A stretch of 64,000 nt of DNA. Origin: an uncultured Paracoccaceae bacterium. GTDB lineage: Bacteria > Pseudomonadota > Alphaproteobacteria > Rhodobacterales > Rhodobacteraceae. Shown in pieces: positions 15,844 through 24,327 of the stretch; position 1 is the stretch's first letter; every line of letters begins with the position of its first letter. The DNA is taken from contig CANKZJ010000003.1 in the NCBI GenBank assembly GCA_947488605.1, forward strand, positions 62,001-126,000. Reading direction: 5' to 3'. Below the pieces are notes generated by a model. It was not told where the DNA came from and ran no database searches. It was given only the letters and a program-made list of their open reading frames with translations. The position numbers and the translations under genes are program-made.

Positions 15844-18171
15844 TCAGTCGGCAGTCAACAACGGTGGCTTATCCCCGCTATCAGAAATCCGACCCTGCGC
15901 TGGCGACTCGTACTTAAGATCAAGTGCGCCTTTCTTGACGCCAACTTTCACGATGCCGCCTTTCATCAATTTGCCGAACAGCAGCTCTTCTGCCAAAGGT
16001 TTCTTAATGTGTTCTTGAATGACCCGACCCAACGGACGCGCACCCATTTTCACATCGTACCCTTTATCTGCAAGCCACTCAGCCGCAGCTGTTGTCAGCT
16101 CGATATGCACGTTGCGGTCAATCAATTGCGCTTCTAGCTGAAGCACAAATTTCTCGACAACTTGCATGATGACCGGCTTCGGCAATGCACCAAAGCTGAT
16201 AATCGCATCCAGACGGTTGCGGAATTCTGGCGTAAATGTCCGCTCAATTGCAGCGGTATCTTCATCCGTACGGCTTTCACGACCAAAGCCCAGCGCATTC
16301 TTCGACATCTCAGCCGCACCCGCATTGGACGTCATGATGATGATCACATTGCGGAAATCAGTCGTCCGGCCATTGTGATCCGTCAGTTTACCGTGGTCCA
16401 TAACCTGTAACAGGATGTTGTAGACGTCAGGGTGTGCCTTCTCCATCTCGTCCAGCAGCAGCACACAGTGCGGGTTCTGATCCACACCGTCCGTCAGCAT
16501 CCCACCTTGGTCAAAACCGACATAGCCCGGAGGTGCACCAATCAAACGCGAAACTGCGTGCTTTTCCATGTACTCGGACATATCAAAGCGCATCAGCTCA
16601 ACACCCAGCGTATCCGCCAGCTGCTTTGCCACTTCGGTCTTACCCACACCTGTTGGGCCTGCGAACAGGTAGTTCCCAATCGGCTTTTCAGGCTCACGCA
16701 GACCAGCACGTGCCAGCTTGATCGCAGATGATAGCGCCTCAATTGCGGTGTCCTGACCAAACACGACACGTTTCAACGACTTCTCAAGATCCCTCAGGGT
16801 CTCTGCATCGTCTTTCGAGACGTTCTTGGGCGGAATGCGCGCAATCTTGGCGACGACATTTTCGATCTCTTTGGTGCCGATTGTCTTACGACGCTTAGAT
16901 TCGGCAACCAGGTGCTGCGCAGCACCCGCCTCGTCAATCACGTCGATTGCCTTGTCCGGCAGCTTACGATCATTGATGTAGCGCGCGGACAATTCTACAG
17001 CCGTCTTGATCGCATCAGCGGTATATTTGATGCTGTGATGCTCTTCAAAATAGGGCTTCAGACCCTGCAAAATCTTGATTGAATCTGGCACGGACGGCTC
17101 TGACACGTCAATCTTTTGGAAACGACGGCTCAGCGCGCGATCCTTTTCAAAGTGCTGGCGGAATTCTTTATACGTGGTCGAACCCATGCAGCGCAGTTTG
17201 CCACCCTGCAATGCAGGTTTCAGCAAATTGGACGCATCCATCGCCCCGCCAGATGTCGCACCAGCGCCAATCACTGTGTGAATTTCATCAATGAACAACA
17301 CCGCGTCTGGGTGATCTTCCATTTCTGTCATCACAGCCTTCAGGCGTTCCTCAAAATCACCGCGGTATCGTGTACCGGCCAGCAGCGCACCCATATCAAG
17401 CGAAAAGATCGTGGCCTTGGACAGAACCTCTGGCGTGTCGCCATTCACGATCTTAAAGGCCAAACCTTCGGCGATCGCTGTCTTACCAACGCCCGGATCA
17501 CCCACCAAAAGCGGGTTATTCTTACGGCGGCGGCAAAGCACCTGGATACAACGCTCAACCTCATGCGCGCGGCCAATCAATGGGTCAACGTCACCCTTGG
17601 TCGCCTTCACATTCAGATCGACGCAATATTTCGCAAGCGCGCTTTCTTTCTCCTCTGCGGCTTCACCGGGGGCGATCGTTTCGCCCTCTTCCGCAGAACC
17701 AGTCACAGGCCGGGCCTCACCAAAGGCCGGATCCTTCGCCACACCGTGTGCGATGAAGTTCACGGCGTCATAACGGGTCATATCCTGCTCTTGCAGGAAA
17801 TAGGCCGCATTGCTTTCACGCTCGGCAAAGATGGCGACCAATACGTTCGCTCCGGTCACTTCGCTACGACCGGACGATTGCACATGGATCGCGGCACGCT
17901 GAATGACACGCTGGAACGCAGCGGTCGGCACCGCCTCGGAGCCTTCGACGTCGGTGATCAGCGTGGCAAGATCATCATCAATGAAATCTTCCAGATCTTT
18001 GCGCAGATCATCAAGATTGACCGAACAGGCACGCATTACGCGGGCCGCATCAGGTTCATCAATCAGCGCCAGCAAGAGATGCTCTAGCGTGGCAAGTTCG
18101 TGTTTACGTTCATTGGCCAGCGCAAGTGCGCCATGAATGGACTGCTCTAGTGTTGTCGAAAATGATGGCAC
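15844..18171 (-). CDS. clpA: ATP-dependent Clp protease ATP-binding subunit ClpA
   Basis: 775 residues from a GTG at 18171 (VPSFSTTLEQSIHGALALAN), preceded by AAGGAG nine bases upstream. ClpA unfolds substrates and feeds them to ClpP. Domains: N-terminal Clp repeat (to about 150), AAA1 with GDPGVGKT and VLFIDEIHTVIGAGATSGG, AAA2 with GPTGVGKTEVAK and VLLLDEMEKAHPDVY, and the C-terminal D2-small domain. The frame stays open 75 codons upstream to 18396, but homologues start at this position. clpS, often upstream of clpA, is not here. The 3' end lies close to the terminator at 15793-15824. Confidence 0.96.
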   Translation of the reverse strand: MPSFSTTLEQSIHGALALANERKHELATLEHLLLALIDEPDAARVMRACSVNLDDLRKDLEDFIDDDLATLITDVEGSEAVPTAAFQRVIQRAAIHVQSSGRSEVTGANVLVAIFAERESNAAYFLQEQDMTRYDAVNFIAHGVAKDPAFGEARPVTGSAEEGETIAPGEAAEEKESALAKYCVDLNVKATKGDVDPLIGRAHEVERCIQVLCRRRKNNPLLVGDPGVGKTAIAEGLAFKIVNGDTPEVLSKATIFSLDMGALLAGTRYRGDFEERLKAVMTEMEDHPDAVLFIDEIHTVIGAGATSGGAMDASNLLKPALQGGKLRCMGSTTYKEFRQHFEKDRALSRRFQKIDVSEPSVPDSIKILQGLKPYFEEHHSIKYTADAIKTAVELSARYINDRKLPDKAIDVIDEAGAAQHLVAESKRRKTIGTKEIENVVAKIARIPPKNVSKDDAETLRDLEKSLKRVVFGQDTAIEALSSAIKLARAGLREPEKPIGNYLFAGPTGVGKTEVAKQLADTLGVELMRFDMSEYMEKHAVSRLIGAPPGYVGFDQGGMLTDGVDQNPHCVLLLDEMEKAHPDVYNILLQVMDHGKLTDHNGRTTDFRNVIIIMTSNAGAAEMSKNALGFGRESRTDEDTAAIERTFTPEFRNRLDAIISFGALPKPVIMQVVEKFVLQLEAQLIDRNVHIELTTAAAEWLADKGYDVKMGARPLGRVIQEHIKKPLAEELLFGKLMKGGIVKVGVKKGALDLKYESPAQGRISDSGDKPPLLTAD

Positions 18172-18279
18172 GTCTTGTGCTCCTTCATATCGGGGGTTGG
18201 CGCGAACCAACCGTGGCCTCTTACCCTTAAGGTTTGGTTTTATTTCCCAACCTTCAAGGACTTTTTTCGCTTTTGGCAT
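18172..18279 (-). promoter_or_regulatory. clpA leader with two hairpins
   Basis: Two inverted repeats lie between the end of gloB and clpA: 18229-18237 with 18247-18254 (AAGGTT-type stem) and 18195-18200 with 18207-18212 (GGTTGG/CCAACC). The leader is also an open frame from an ATG at 18279 encoding a lysine-rich peptide that is continuous with clpA. That ATG lacks a ribosome binding site, so I read the stretch as untranslated leader. Confidence 0.4.
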
Positions 18280-18340
18280 CACAAAACACGTGAAGCTAAG
18301 ATTTTGACCTGCTTTTGACCATGCTCTCACATTTTCGTGG

Positions 18341-19114
18341 TCAAAACTTGTCTTTTTGGGCCCGCACATAGGTGAACACATCCACCGCAGATGCATTGCT
18401 CATACCAAGGGCGGCTTTGAATTCGGGAACATCGGCACGCAAAAACGGGTTTGTGCGCTTCTCTTCGGTCAGCGTTGAAGGGACTGTTGGTTTGCCCACA
18501 GCACGTGCTGCATCGATCCCTTGTATACGAGAGATAAGGTCAGGATTATCCGGGTCAAGGGATGCCGCGAAACGCGCGTTCGCAGCAGTGTACTCATGAC
18601 CCGAACAAATCTGCGTGTCACCGGGCAAAGCGCGCAGCTTTTGCATGCTCTCCCACATCATCGCAGGCGTCCCTTCAAACAGGCGACCGCACCCCAGCGC
18701 CATCAAACTATCCGCAGTAAATGCTAGCCCCGCCGAGGGCATGTGAAACGCGATGTGACCCACGGTATGGCCCGAGACATCCAGCACATCCACCGATTGA
18801 CCACAAACAGTGATCTGCTGACCTTCCGTCACGGCAAGATCAAGATCAGGCAGACGGTGCGCATCTGCACGGGCACCAATAACACGGGCACTACCGCGCA
18901 AGGCCGCGACGGCATCGATATGATCATCGTGATGATGCGTAATCAAAATATCATCCAAGACCCAGCCACGGGCATCTAGTGCCGCTTGGATCGGGGCCGC
19001 CTCCGGCGCATCGACCAATGCAGTCTGCCCTGTCGCATCGTTATGGACCAGAAACGCGTAGTTATCGCGCAAACACGGCACCACAACCAATTCAACTGGA
19101 GATGTCTTTGTCAT
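18341..19114 (-). CDS. gloB: Hydroxyacylglutathione hydrolase (glyoxalase II)
   Basis: 257 residues from ATG at 19114. Metallo-beta-lactamase fold with the metal motif THHHDDHID, later metal histidines in VSGHTVGHIAFH and GHEYTAANARFA, and the glyoxalase II C-terminal domain (EEKRTNPFLRAD). It hydrolyses S-lactoylglutathione to lactate and glutathione in methylglyoxal detoxification. It is divergent from the methyltransferase gene at 19178, with 63 bases between starts; gloB beside such a methyltransferase is a frequent arrangement in Rhodobacterales. The upstream open frame to 19384 runs antisense through that gene and is not used. Confidence 0.95.
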   Translation of the reverse strand: MTKTSPVELVVVPCLRDNYAFLVHNDATGQTALVDAPEAAPIQAALDARGWVLDDILITHHHDDHIDAVAALRGSARVIGARADAHRLPDLDLAVTEGQQITVCGQSVDVLDVSGHTVGHIAFHMPSAGLAFTADSLMALGCGRLFEGTPAMMWESMQKLRALPGDTQICSGHEYTAANARFAASLDPDNPDLISRIQGIDAARAVGKPTVPSTLTEEKRTNPFLRADVPEFKAALGMSNASAVDVFTYVRAQKDKF

Positions 19115-19177
19115 GGCAATGCCGCCTCGTGTTGATATGCTACATGCATAGCTTTGCCTAAGGAGCCGCAAACCGCA

Positions 19178-19945
19178 ATGCACCTCGACGTCTTGGATCT
19201 GCGAAATTTCTATTACCGCAGTGCTTTGGGGCGTGCGGCGCAAAAGGTCATCCGCGACGAACTCTGCGCAATGTGGCCCGAAGCGAAAGGCCAGGTTGTC
19301 GCCGGGTTCGGCTTTGCAGTGCCGTTGATGCGCCCATTCCTCAAAGATGCGCGGCGCGTGATCGGGTTGATGCCCGGACCACAAGGCGTGATGCCTTGGC
19401 CTGCCGATGGCAAGAACGTCAGCGTTCTATGCGAGGATACACTTTGGCCGATAGAGACAGGGCATGTCGATAAACTGGTCATGCTGCACGGGCTTGAGAC
19501 AACCGAACAACCTTCGCTTCTTCTGGACGAGGCATGGCGCGTGCTTGGGCCGGGTGGCAGAGCCGTCTTTATTGTACCAAACCGCGCGGGGCTTTGGTCA
19601 CGCTCGGATGCCACGCCGTTTGGCTATGGCAGGCCTTATTCGCTCAGCCAGCTGGACGCGCAATTGCGCCGCCATCAATTCGTCACCGAGAAAACGCTGT
19701 CTGCACTTTACCAGCCACCATCAGCGCGCAAGCTGTGGCGCAAGTCGGCGGGTTTTCTGGAAAAAGTTGGGCATAACTTGCCGGTCGTCGCGGCCGGCGG
19801 CGTTTTGATTGTCGAAGTGAGCAAACAAATGGCAGCACCCACACGCCCCGGCCTGACCGAAGCAGTGCGCAAACCACTAAAAGCGCTTGAAGGGATAGCG
19901 AAGCCTAAACCAAGGCCGGAAACGGCAAGGGTAGCTGGGCGTTAG
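19178..19945 (+). CDS. Class I SAM-dependent methyltransferase
   Basis: 255 residues from ATG at 19178 ([18 protein letters not shown]), with AAGGAG upstream; an in-frame TTG at 19154 is a less likely start. The core has a degenerate motif I ([13 protein letters not shown]) and the strand [22 protein letters not shown] typical of UbiE/type 11 methyltransferases. The substrate is unknown. It is divergent from gloB and the two probably share a promoter region. A hairpin 46 bases after the stop may terminate it. Confidence 0.8.
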   Translation: MHLDVLDLRNFYYRSALGRAAQKVIRDELCAMWPEAKGQVVAGFGFAVPLMRPFLKDARRVIGLMPGPQGVMPWPADGKNVSVLCEDTLWPIETGHVDKLVMLHGLETTEQPSLLLDEAWRVLGPGGRAVFIVPNRAGLWSRSDATPFGYGRPYSLSQLDAQLRRHQFVTEKTLSALYQPPSARKLWRKSAGFLEKVGHNLPVVAAGGVLIVEVSKQMAAPTRPGLTEAVRKPLKALEGIAKPKPRPETARVAGR

Positions 19946-19991
19946 CGCAGCGTCGTTTGCCTGTCCGCTTTGACTACTGTCAGCATGTCGT

Positions 19992-20020
19992 CCATTCTTG
20001 CGCCCCGAGGCCAAGAATGG
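19992..20020. terminator. Hairpin between convergent genes
   Basis: CCATTCTTG and CAAGAATGG make a nine-base-pair stem with a loop of about eleven bases. It lies between the ends of the methyltransferase and CAP-domain genes, so it could act on both strands. The U-tract is poor (AAATTTCTC). Confidence 0.5.
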
Positions 20021-20125
20021 AAATTTCTCAAAGCCTAAATCCCGAAGTCCGGCACTGTCCTGCCACACGCGGGATGAAAATTAGACGACGTTTAGTGCGG
20101 CCGACTGTCAGGTGCGTGACAACTG

Positions 20126-20692
20126 TTAGCGCTCAGACCAAAATTCGAACGGATCGACAACGAGAAGCGCCCACTTCGTATCAGAGCCTGACCCGGCTTT
20201 GCCTAAACCGAAGAATTCATAATCTCCATCAAATTCTAACGCCCCATCAAGCTTATCCCACGTATCGCCTTCACCTACGTTGTCCACGCTCGTTCGGCCT
20301 TGGAATTCGGTCCACAAGACAGTAACCGACTGGTCACCCTGCGCCACCATCTGGACGATCTCATCCCAATTGCGGGAAATGCCATTCAGTGCATCACCCA
20401 TATCGCATTCGCCACCACGGGGGCCGGCGCACCCTGTTGATCCCGGCACAAATATATTTAGAAACGGCTCGTCGACCATAGCTTGCGCATGGGTTTGTGC
20501 AACGCGCCCGACGTCCGCCTGATATTCCAAACCCGGCAACATAGTTGACCGCGCGCCATTCAACAATGACCCAATCTCCGCCGTCACCGTCGGATCAGGC
20601 TCTGCAGACGTAACGGAAACATCGCTGCCACCGCCGCCGCCCATGCAAGCCGACAAACCCATGATCGCCAAAACCGAAATCGCCTTTTTCAT
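20126..20692 (-). CDS. Lipoprotein with CAP/SCP-like domain
   Basis: 188 residues. A lipoprotein signal peptide with lipobox LSAC (Cys16) is followed by a glycine-rich linker (MGGGGGSD). The rest resembles the CAP/SCP (SCP1-like extracellular) fold: LLNGARSTMLPGLEYQADVGRVAQTHAQAM near the N-terminus and the late strand GKAGSGSDTKWALLVV. It is probably anchored in the outer membrane facing the periplasm or surface. AAGGAG precedes the ATG. It is divergent from a DUF560-like outer-membrane gene. The CAP assignment is by pattern and is moderately sure. Confidence 0.65.
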   Translation of the reverse strand: MKKAISVLAIMGLSACMGGGGGSDVSVTSAEPDPTVTAEIGSLLNGARSTMLPGLEYQADVGRVAQTHAQAMVDEPFLNIFVPGSTGCAGPRGGECDMGDALNGISRNWDEIVQMVAQGDQSVTVLWTEFQGRTSVDNVGEGDTWDKLDGALEFDGDYEFFGLGKAGSGSDTKWALLVVDPFEFWSER

Positions 20693-20890
20693 GCAGATTC
20701 TCCTTGTCCCCGGACGATAGCTAGCTGGTTATACGTATTTGGGAACAAAAAAATAAATGCAATGTGAACAAAAGCGATTATCCGCCCATTAGGAACTTAT
20801 ATTTCACACGGACTTGGGACAATCTCTGGCTTCTCTTGCGGAATGTTGATTTCTTTGTATTTCTGCCCCGGCAATGGCGAAAGACCCGTG

Positions 20891-22282
20891 ATGATCACAA
20901 GAACAGCGATTTGGTGCAGTGCCGTGCTCTGGCTTTTGAGTGGGCCCCATGCCCTTGCCCAATCCACGCAACAGCTACAGGCAGAAACCGCATTGCTCGA
21001 AGGGGACCCTCCGCGCGCTGCTGCTTTGGCGCAAGACATGATCGATCAGAACCCTGATAGCTTTGCGGGGTTATTCCTTTTGGCCCTTGCCCAAGCCGAA
21101 TTAGAGGACAATGCTGCTTCCGCGCAAAGCGCCGCTGCTGCGTACCGCGTAGCAACCGATAGTACCGCCCGCGTGCAAACGGCACGTTTGGTCGCCAGAA
21201 ACCGCATTGCCCTGCGCCAATACATGCGGGCCGAATTCTGGCTACGCCGGGCAGCAAATGACATCACCAACGATACAGAGGCCGAAGCGGTCGTACGTGA
21301 CTACGTCCGCGCCATCGAAGCCAATCCTCTTTCGACGCAGTTCACAGCTTACATCGCCCCCTCTGACAACATCAATGGCGGGTCCGAGGACGGTATTGTA
21401 CGCTTCGATGGCACTGGTGTTTTCCCTATCTTCGGCGGGGAAGATCTCGAAAATGAATTCGTAGAGAGAAGCGCTCTGTCCGGCATTGAATTCGGGGGGA
21501 GCGCTCGCCTTGACTACCGCTTAACGCAGAATGATGCCCAGACGACGCGCCTTGGCGGGTTCTTGTCCGGCCGCACGTATCGGTTATCGCCAGAAGCGCG
21601 TGACCGACTTGACAGTTCGCCCACTGAAAGTGTCCGTGCAATCAGGGGTGATGATTTTGCGACTTTGCAATTAGAGCTAGGCGCGACCCATACACGCAAC
21701 GCCCTGCTGCCATTTGGCCCCACGTCATTCAGACTAACCTACGGCACCTATGGTCGGGGCGGCGAACGGCTGGTGGATTACCGCGATACTGTATTGACTC
21801 AAGGTTTTAAGGCAGAACGCGGGACATTCGGGCTACGACTGTCACGGCGGGACCAGACTGCGCTGTTGAACACACTGGTTGATGAAGTCACCGACGACGT
21901 GATCGGCAGCTACACCACCCGGCTACCGAATGACGACACGGTACAATTCAGCCTTGCCTACCGCTATAGCGATGCTGGCTTTGAAAATACCTATGAAGAG
22001 TATCGCGCGGGTCTAAATTATCGGTTCGATCAGCCAATCTGGGGCACGCAACTGCGAGGATCATTGCAAATCGGACGGCGCAGCTACGACGAATTCATCA
22101 CAACAATAGACGGGCGGCGCGATAGATTTGCAAGTATCGGGATCGACGCAACTTTTACAGAGTTCTCTTATTTCGGCTTTTCGCCAAATGTTTCTTTTAC
22201 GGCCAGCCGTAACGAGTCGACCGCCGAAGAGGAAAGCAATTCCATCCTGCAGATCCTCGTCGGGATTGAGTCGAATTTTTGA
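20891..22282 (+). CDS. Outer-membrane beta-barrel with TPR-like N-terminus (DUF560/Slam-like)
   Basis: 463 residues from ATG at 20891, chosen because a signal peptide (AIWCSAVLWLLSGPHALAQ) starts there; an in-frame ATG at 20843 exists. Residues about 25-130 are alanine-rich helical repeats (TPR-like). The rest alternates polar and hydrophobic residues with aromatic belts and ends in phenylalanine (GIESNF), as outer-membrane barrels do. This order of domains matches the surface lipoprotein assembly modifier (Slam, DUF560) family, which moves lipoproteins to the cell surface. The divergent neighbour is a lipoprotein. Family call by architecture, not by motif; moderate certainty. Confidence 0.6.
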   Translation: MITRTAIWCSAVLWLLSGPHALAQSTQQLQAETALLEGDPPRAAALAQDMIDQNPDSFAGLFLLALAQAELEDNAASAQSAAAAYRVATDSTARVQTARLVARNRIALRQYMRAEFWLRRAANDITNDTEAEAVVRDYVRAIEANPLSTQFTAYIAPSDNINGGSEDGIVRFDGTGVFPIFGGEDLENEFVERSALSGIEFGGSARLDYRLTQNDAQTTRLGGFLSGRTYRLSPEARDRLDSSPTESVRAIRGDDFATLQLELGATHTRNALLPFGPTSFRLTYGTYGRGGERLVDYRDTVLTQGFKAERGTFGLRLSRRDQTALLNTLVDEVTDDVIGSYTTRLPNDDTVQFSLAYRYSDAGFENTYEEYRAGLNYRFDQPIWGTQLRGSLQIGRRSYDEFITTIDGRRDRFASIGIDATFTEFSYFGFSPNVSFTASRNESTAEEESNSILQILVGIESNF

Positions 22283-22291
22283 AGGATTGGC

Positions 22292-23401
22292 ATGTCGGCC
22301 CAGTTTGAAATCTTTATGGTTGGCACGCCCGGTCTAGAACCCTTGCTCTTCGCTGAAGCGCAGGAAAACGGCTTTGCCGATGCAACCGTCACACCCGGCG
22401 GTGTCACCATCATTGGCACATGGGAAGACGTATGGCGCGCCAACCTTGTCATGCGCGGCGCAACCCGCGTTCTGGCCCGTGTCGGCACCTTCATGGCGTT
22501 CCATTTGGCACAACTTGATAAACGGTCGCGCAAGTTTGCGTGGGGCGACATCCTGCGCCAAGACATCCCCGTTCGGGTCGAAGTCAGCACCTCAAAGAAA
22601 TCCAAAATCTACCACGCAGGTGCAGCCACCCAGCGGATTGAGACAGCGCTGAAGGAAAGCCACGGCATGACGATCAGCGCGGATGCGGAGATCGTGATCA
22701 AAGCCCGCATCGACGACAACCGCGTCACCATCAGCGTCGATACATCTGGAACCAGCCTGCACAAACGCGGCCACAAAGAGGCCGTGGGCAAAGCTCCGAT
22801 GCGCGAAACCCTCGCCGCCCTGATGCTACGCGACTGTGGCTATGACGGAACCGAACCCGTGCTGGACCCAATGTGCGGGTCAGGCACATTCGTGATCGAA
22901 GCCGCCGAGATCGCGATGGGCCTGCACCCCGGCCGCACCCGCGACTTCGCATTCCAAAAGCTCGCGACATTCGACGAAAGCACATGGAACGCCATGCGTC
23001 AGGCAGATCGTACCCATATCCCAACCCAGCATTTCCATGGCAGCGACCGCGACGCGGGCGCCATTCGCATGGCCACCGCCAACGCCGAACGGGCGGGTGT
23101 CGCGGACGACATCACCTTCCAAAACCTCTCGGCCACGGACATCAAACGCCCCGCAGGACCACCCGGCCTGATCATCTGCAACCCGCCGTACGGCGGTCGT
23201 ATCGGCAACCAGAACATGCTCTATGGGGTCTATGCAGGCTTGGGCGACGCGATCAAACGCGAGTTCTCAGGCTGGCGTGTCGGGATGGTAACCAGCGAAG
23301 CAGGCCTGGCAAAAGCAGCTGGCCTGCCATTCAAACCCAAAGGCGCACCCATCCCGCACGGCGGACTGAAAGTCTGGCTCTTCCAAACCAACCCACTGTA
23401 G
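22292..23401 (+). CDS. THUMP-domain class I rRNA methyltransferase (RlmL/YcbY N-terminal type)
   Basis: 369 residues. The N-terminal ferredoxin-like/THUMP region (FMVGTPGLEPLLFAEAQENGF; SADAEIVIKARIDDNRV) binds RNA. The C-terminal Rossmann methyltransferase has motif I VLDPMCGSGTFVIEAAE and the catalytic motif ICNPPYGGRIG (NPPY), typical of N2-guanine methyltransferases. In E. coli RlmL the same module methylates G2445 of 23S rRNA; here only that half is present. It follows the DUF560-like gene by nine bases. Its stop TAG is the first part of a repeated palindrome. Confidence 0.88.
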   Translation: MSAQFEIFMVGTPGLEPLLFAEAQENGFADATVTPGGVTIIGTWEDVWRANLVMRGATRVLARVGTFMAFHLAQLDKRSRKFAWGDILRQDIPVRVEVSTSKKSKIYHAGAATQRIETALKESHGMTISADAEIVIKARIDDNRVTISVDTSGTSLHKRGHKEAVGKAPMRETLAALMLRDCGYDGTEPVLDPMCGSGTFVIEAAEIAMGLHPGRTRDFAFQKLATFDESTWNAMRQADRTHIPTQHFHGSDRDAGAIRMATANAERAGVADDITFQNLSATDIKRPAGPPGLIICNPPYGGRIGNQNMLYGVYAGLGDAIKREFSGWRVGMVTSEAGLAKAAGLPFKPKGAPIPHGGLKVWLFQTNPL

Positions 23402-23418
23402 GTCGGGCCCGCCCCGAC
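23398..23418. repeat. Stop-codon-linked palindrome, copy 1
   Basis: The element reads GTAGGTCGGGCCCG then CCCCGAC, with arms GTCGGG and CCCGAC. The TAG inside it is the stop codon of the RlmL-like gene. A close copy sits at the end of another gene at 50823-50844, in the same relation to the stop codon. Confidence 0.6.
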
Positions 23419-23439
23419 ACGACCCTGAAAGGACCTCGC

Positions 23440-24327
23440 ATGCGCTTATTTCACGGCCTCTCCGCTTTCCCCATCACACCGTGCGACGCAGCTGGCGAAG
23501 TCGACACAGACGCATTTGGTGAATTGGTCGCACGGCTAGAAACAGCCCAAGTCGATTCAATCGGCCTGCTTGGCAGCACCGGCACCTACGCCTACCTCAC
23601 AAGGCCAGAGCGGAAGCGTGCCATCAAAGCGGCCGTAGCCGCGCGCATCAACACCCCCCTGATTGTGGGCATAGGCGCATTGCGAACTGATGAGGTAATG
23701 ACCCTTGCCGCCGATGCGCAAAACGCCGGCGCCGACGCACTCTTGCTTGCGCCTGTGTCTTACACACCGCTGACGCAGGACGAAGTTTTCACTCATTTTC
23801 AAACCGTTGCAAAGGCTACTGATCTGCCCATCAGCATCTACAACAATCCTGGCACAACGCACTTTAATTTTAGCCTACCCTTGCTGCAACGACTGGCCGA
23901 ATTGCCCAATATCGCAGCCGTCAAAATGCCACTGCCCACGGGCGGGACAATCGCGGATGATTGGGCACAGCTGCGTGCCGCATTGCCCGATGATTTTGCC
24001 ATCGGCTATAGCGGTGATTGGGGTTGTGCCGAGGCACTGCTGGCAGGAGCCGACACGTGGTACAGCGTGATTGGTGGAACATTGCCAGATGTATCACTGG
24101 CCCTGACAAAAGCCGCTCAATCTAACGATACTGTCTCGGCGCAAGCCGTGGATGCAGCGCTCGAGCCGCTTTGGGCATTGTTCAAAGAATACGGTAGCCT
24201 GCGTGTCGTTTATTTCATTGCGCAGCACTTAGGTCTAACCACCGCCATGCCACCAAGGCCTATTTTGCCCCTCGGAAAAAAGGCGCAAACGCGCATCATC
24301 GCAGCACTTAGCGACCTGAAATACTAA
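23440..24327 (+). CDS. DapA-family aldolase (dihydrodipicolinate synthase/N-acetylneuraminate lyase superfamily)
   Basis: 295 residues. TIM-barrel class I aldolase fold with the family opening [19 protein letters not shown], the loop [11 protein letters not shown], the [15 protein letters not shown] tyrosine motif and the Schiff-base lysine region [10 protein letters not shown]. Members split or form pyruvate-derived hydroxy acids; a role in lysine synthesis is possible but GTTGE is replaced by GSTGT, so a catabolic aldolase is also likely. It lies 38 bases behind the RlmL-like gene and is convergent with dxs, the stops overlapping by four bases. Confidence 0.85.
   Translation: MRLFHGLSAFPITPCDAAGEVDTDAFGELVARLETAQVDSIGLLGSTGTYAYLTRPERKRAIKAAVAARINTPLIVGIGALRTDEVMTLAADAQNAGADALLLAPVSYTPLTQDEVFTHFQTVAKATDLPISIYNNPGTTHFNFSLPLLQRLAELPNIAAVKMPLPTGGTIADDWAQLRAALPDDFAIGYSGDWGCAEALLAGADTWYSVIGGTLPDVSLALTKAAQSNDTVSAQAVDAALEPLWALFKEYGSLRVVYFIAQHLGLTTAMPPRPILPLGKKAQTRIIAALSDLKY

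Noticed and set aside
17116..18087. A 323-codon + strand frame opposite clpA
   Set aside because: It lies wholly antisense to conserved ClpA domains and its translation resembles no family; a third-position shadow of clpA.
22873..23439. In-frame extension upstream of the DapA-family gene
   Set aside because: It reads through the RlmL-like gene in another frame as an Arg/His-rich sequence; homologues start at 23440.
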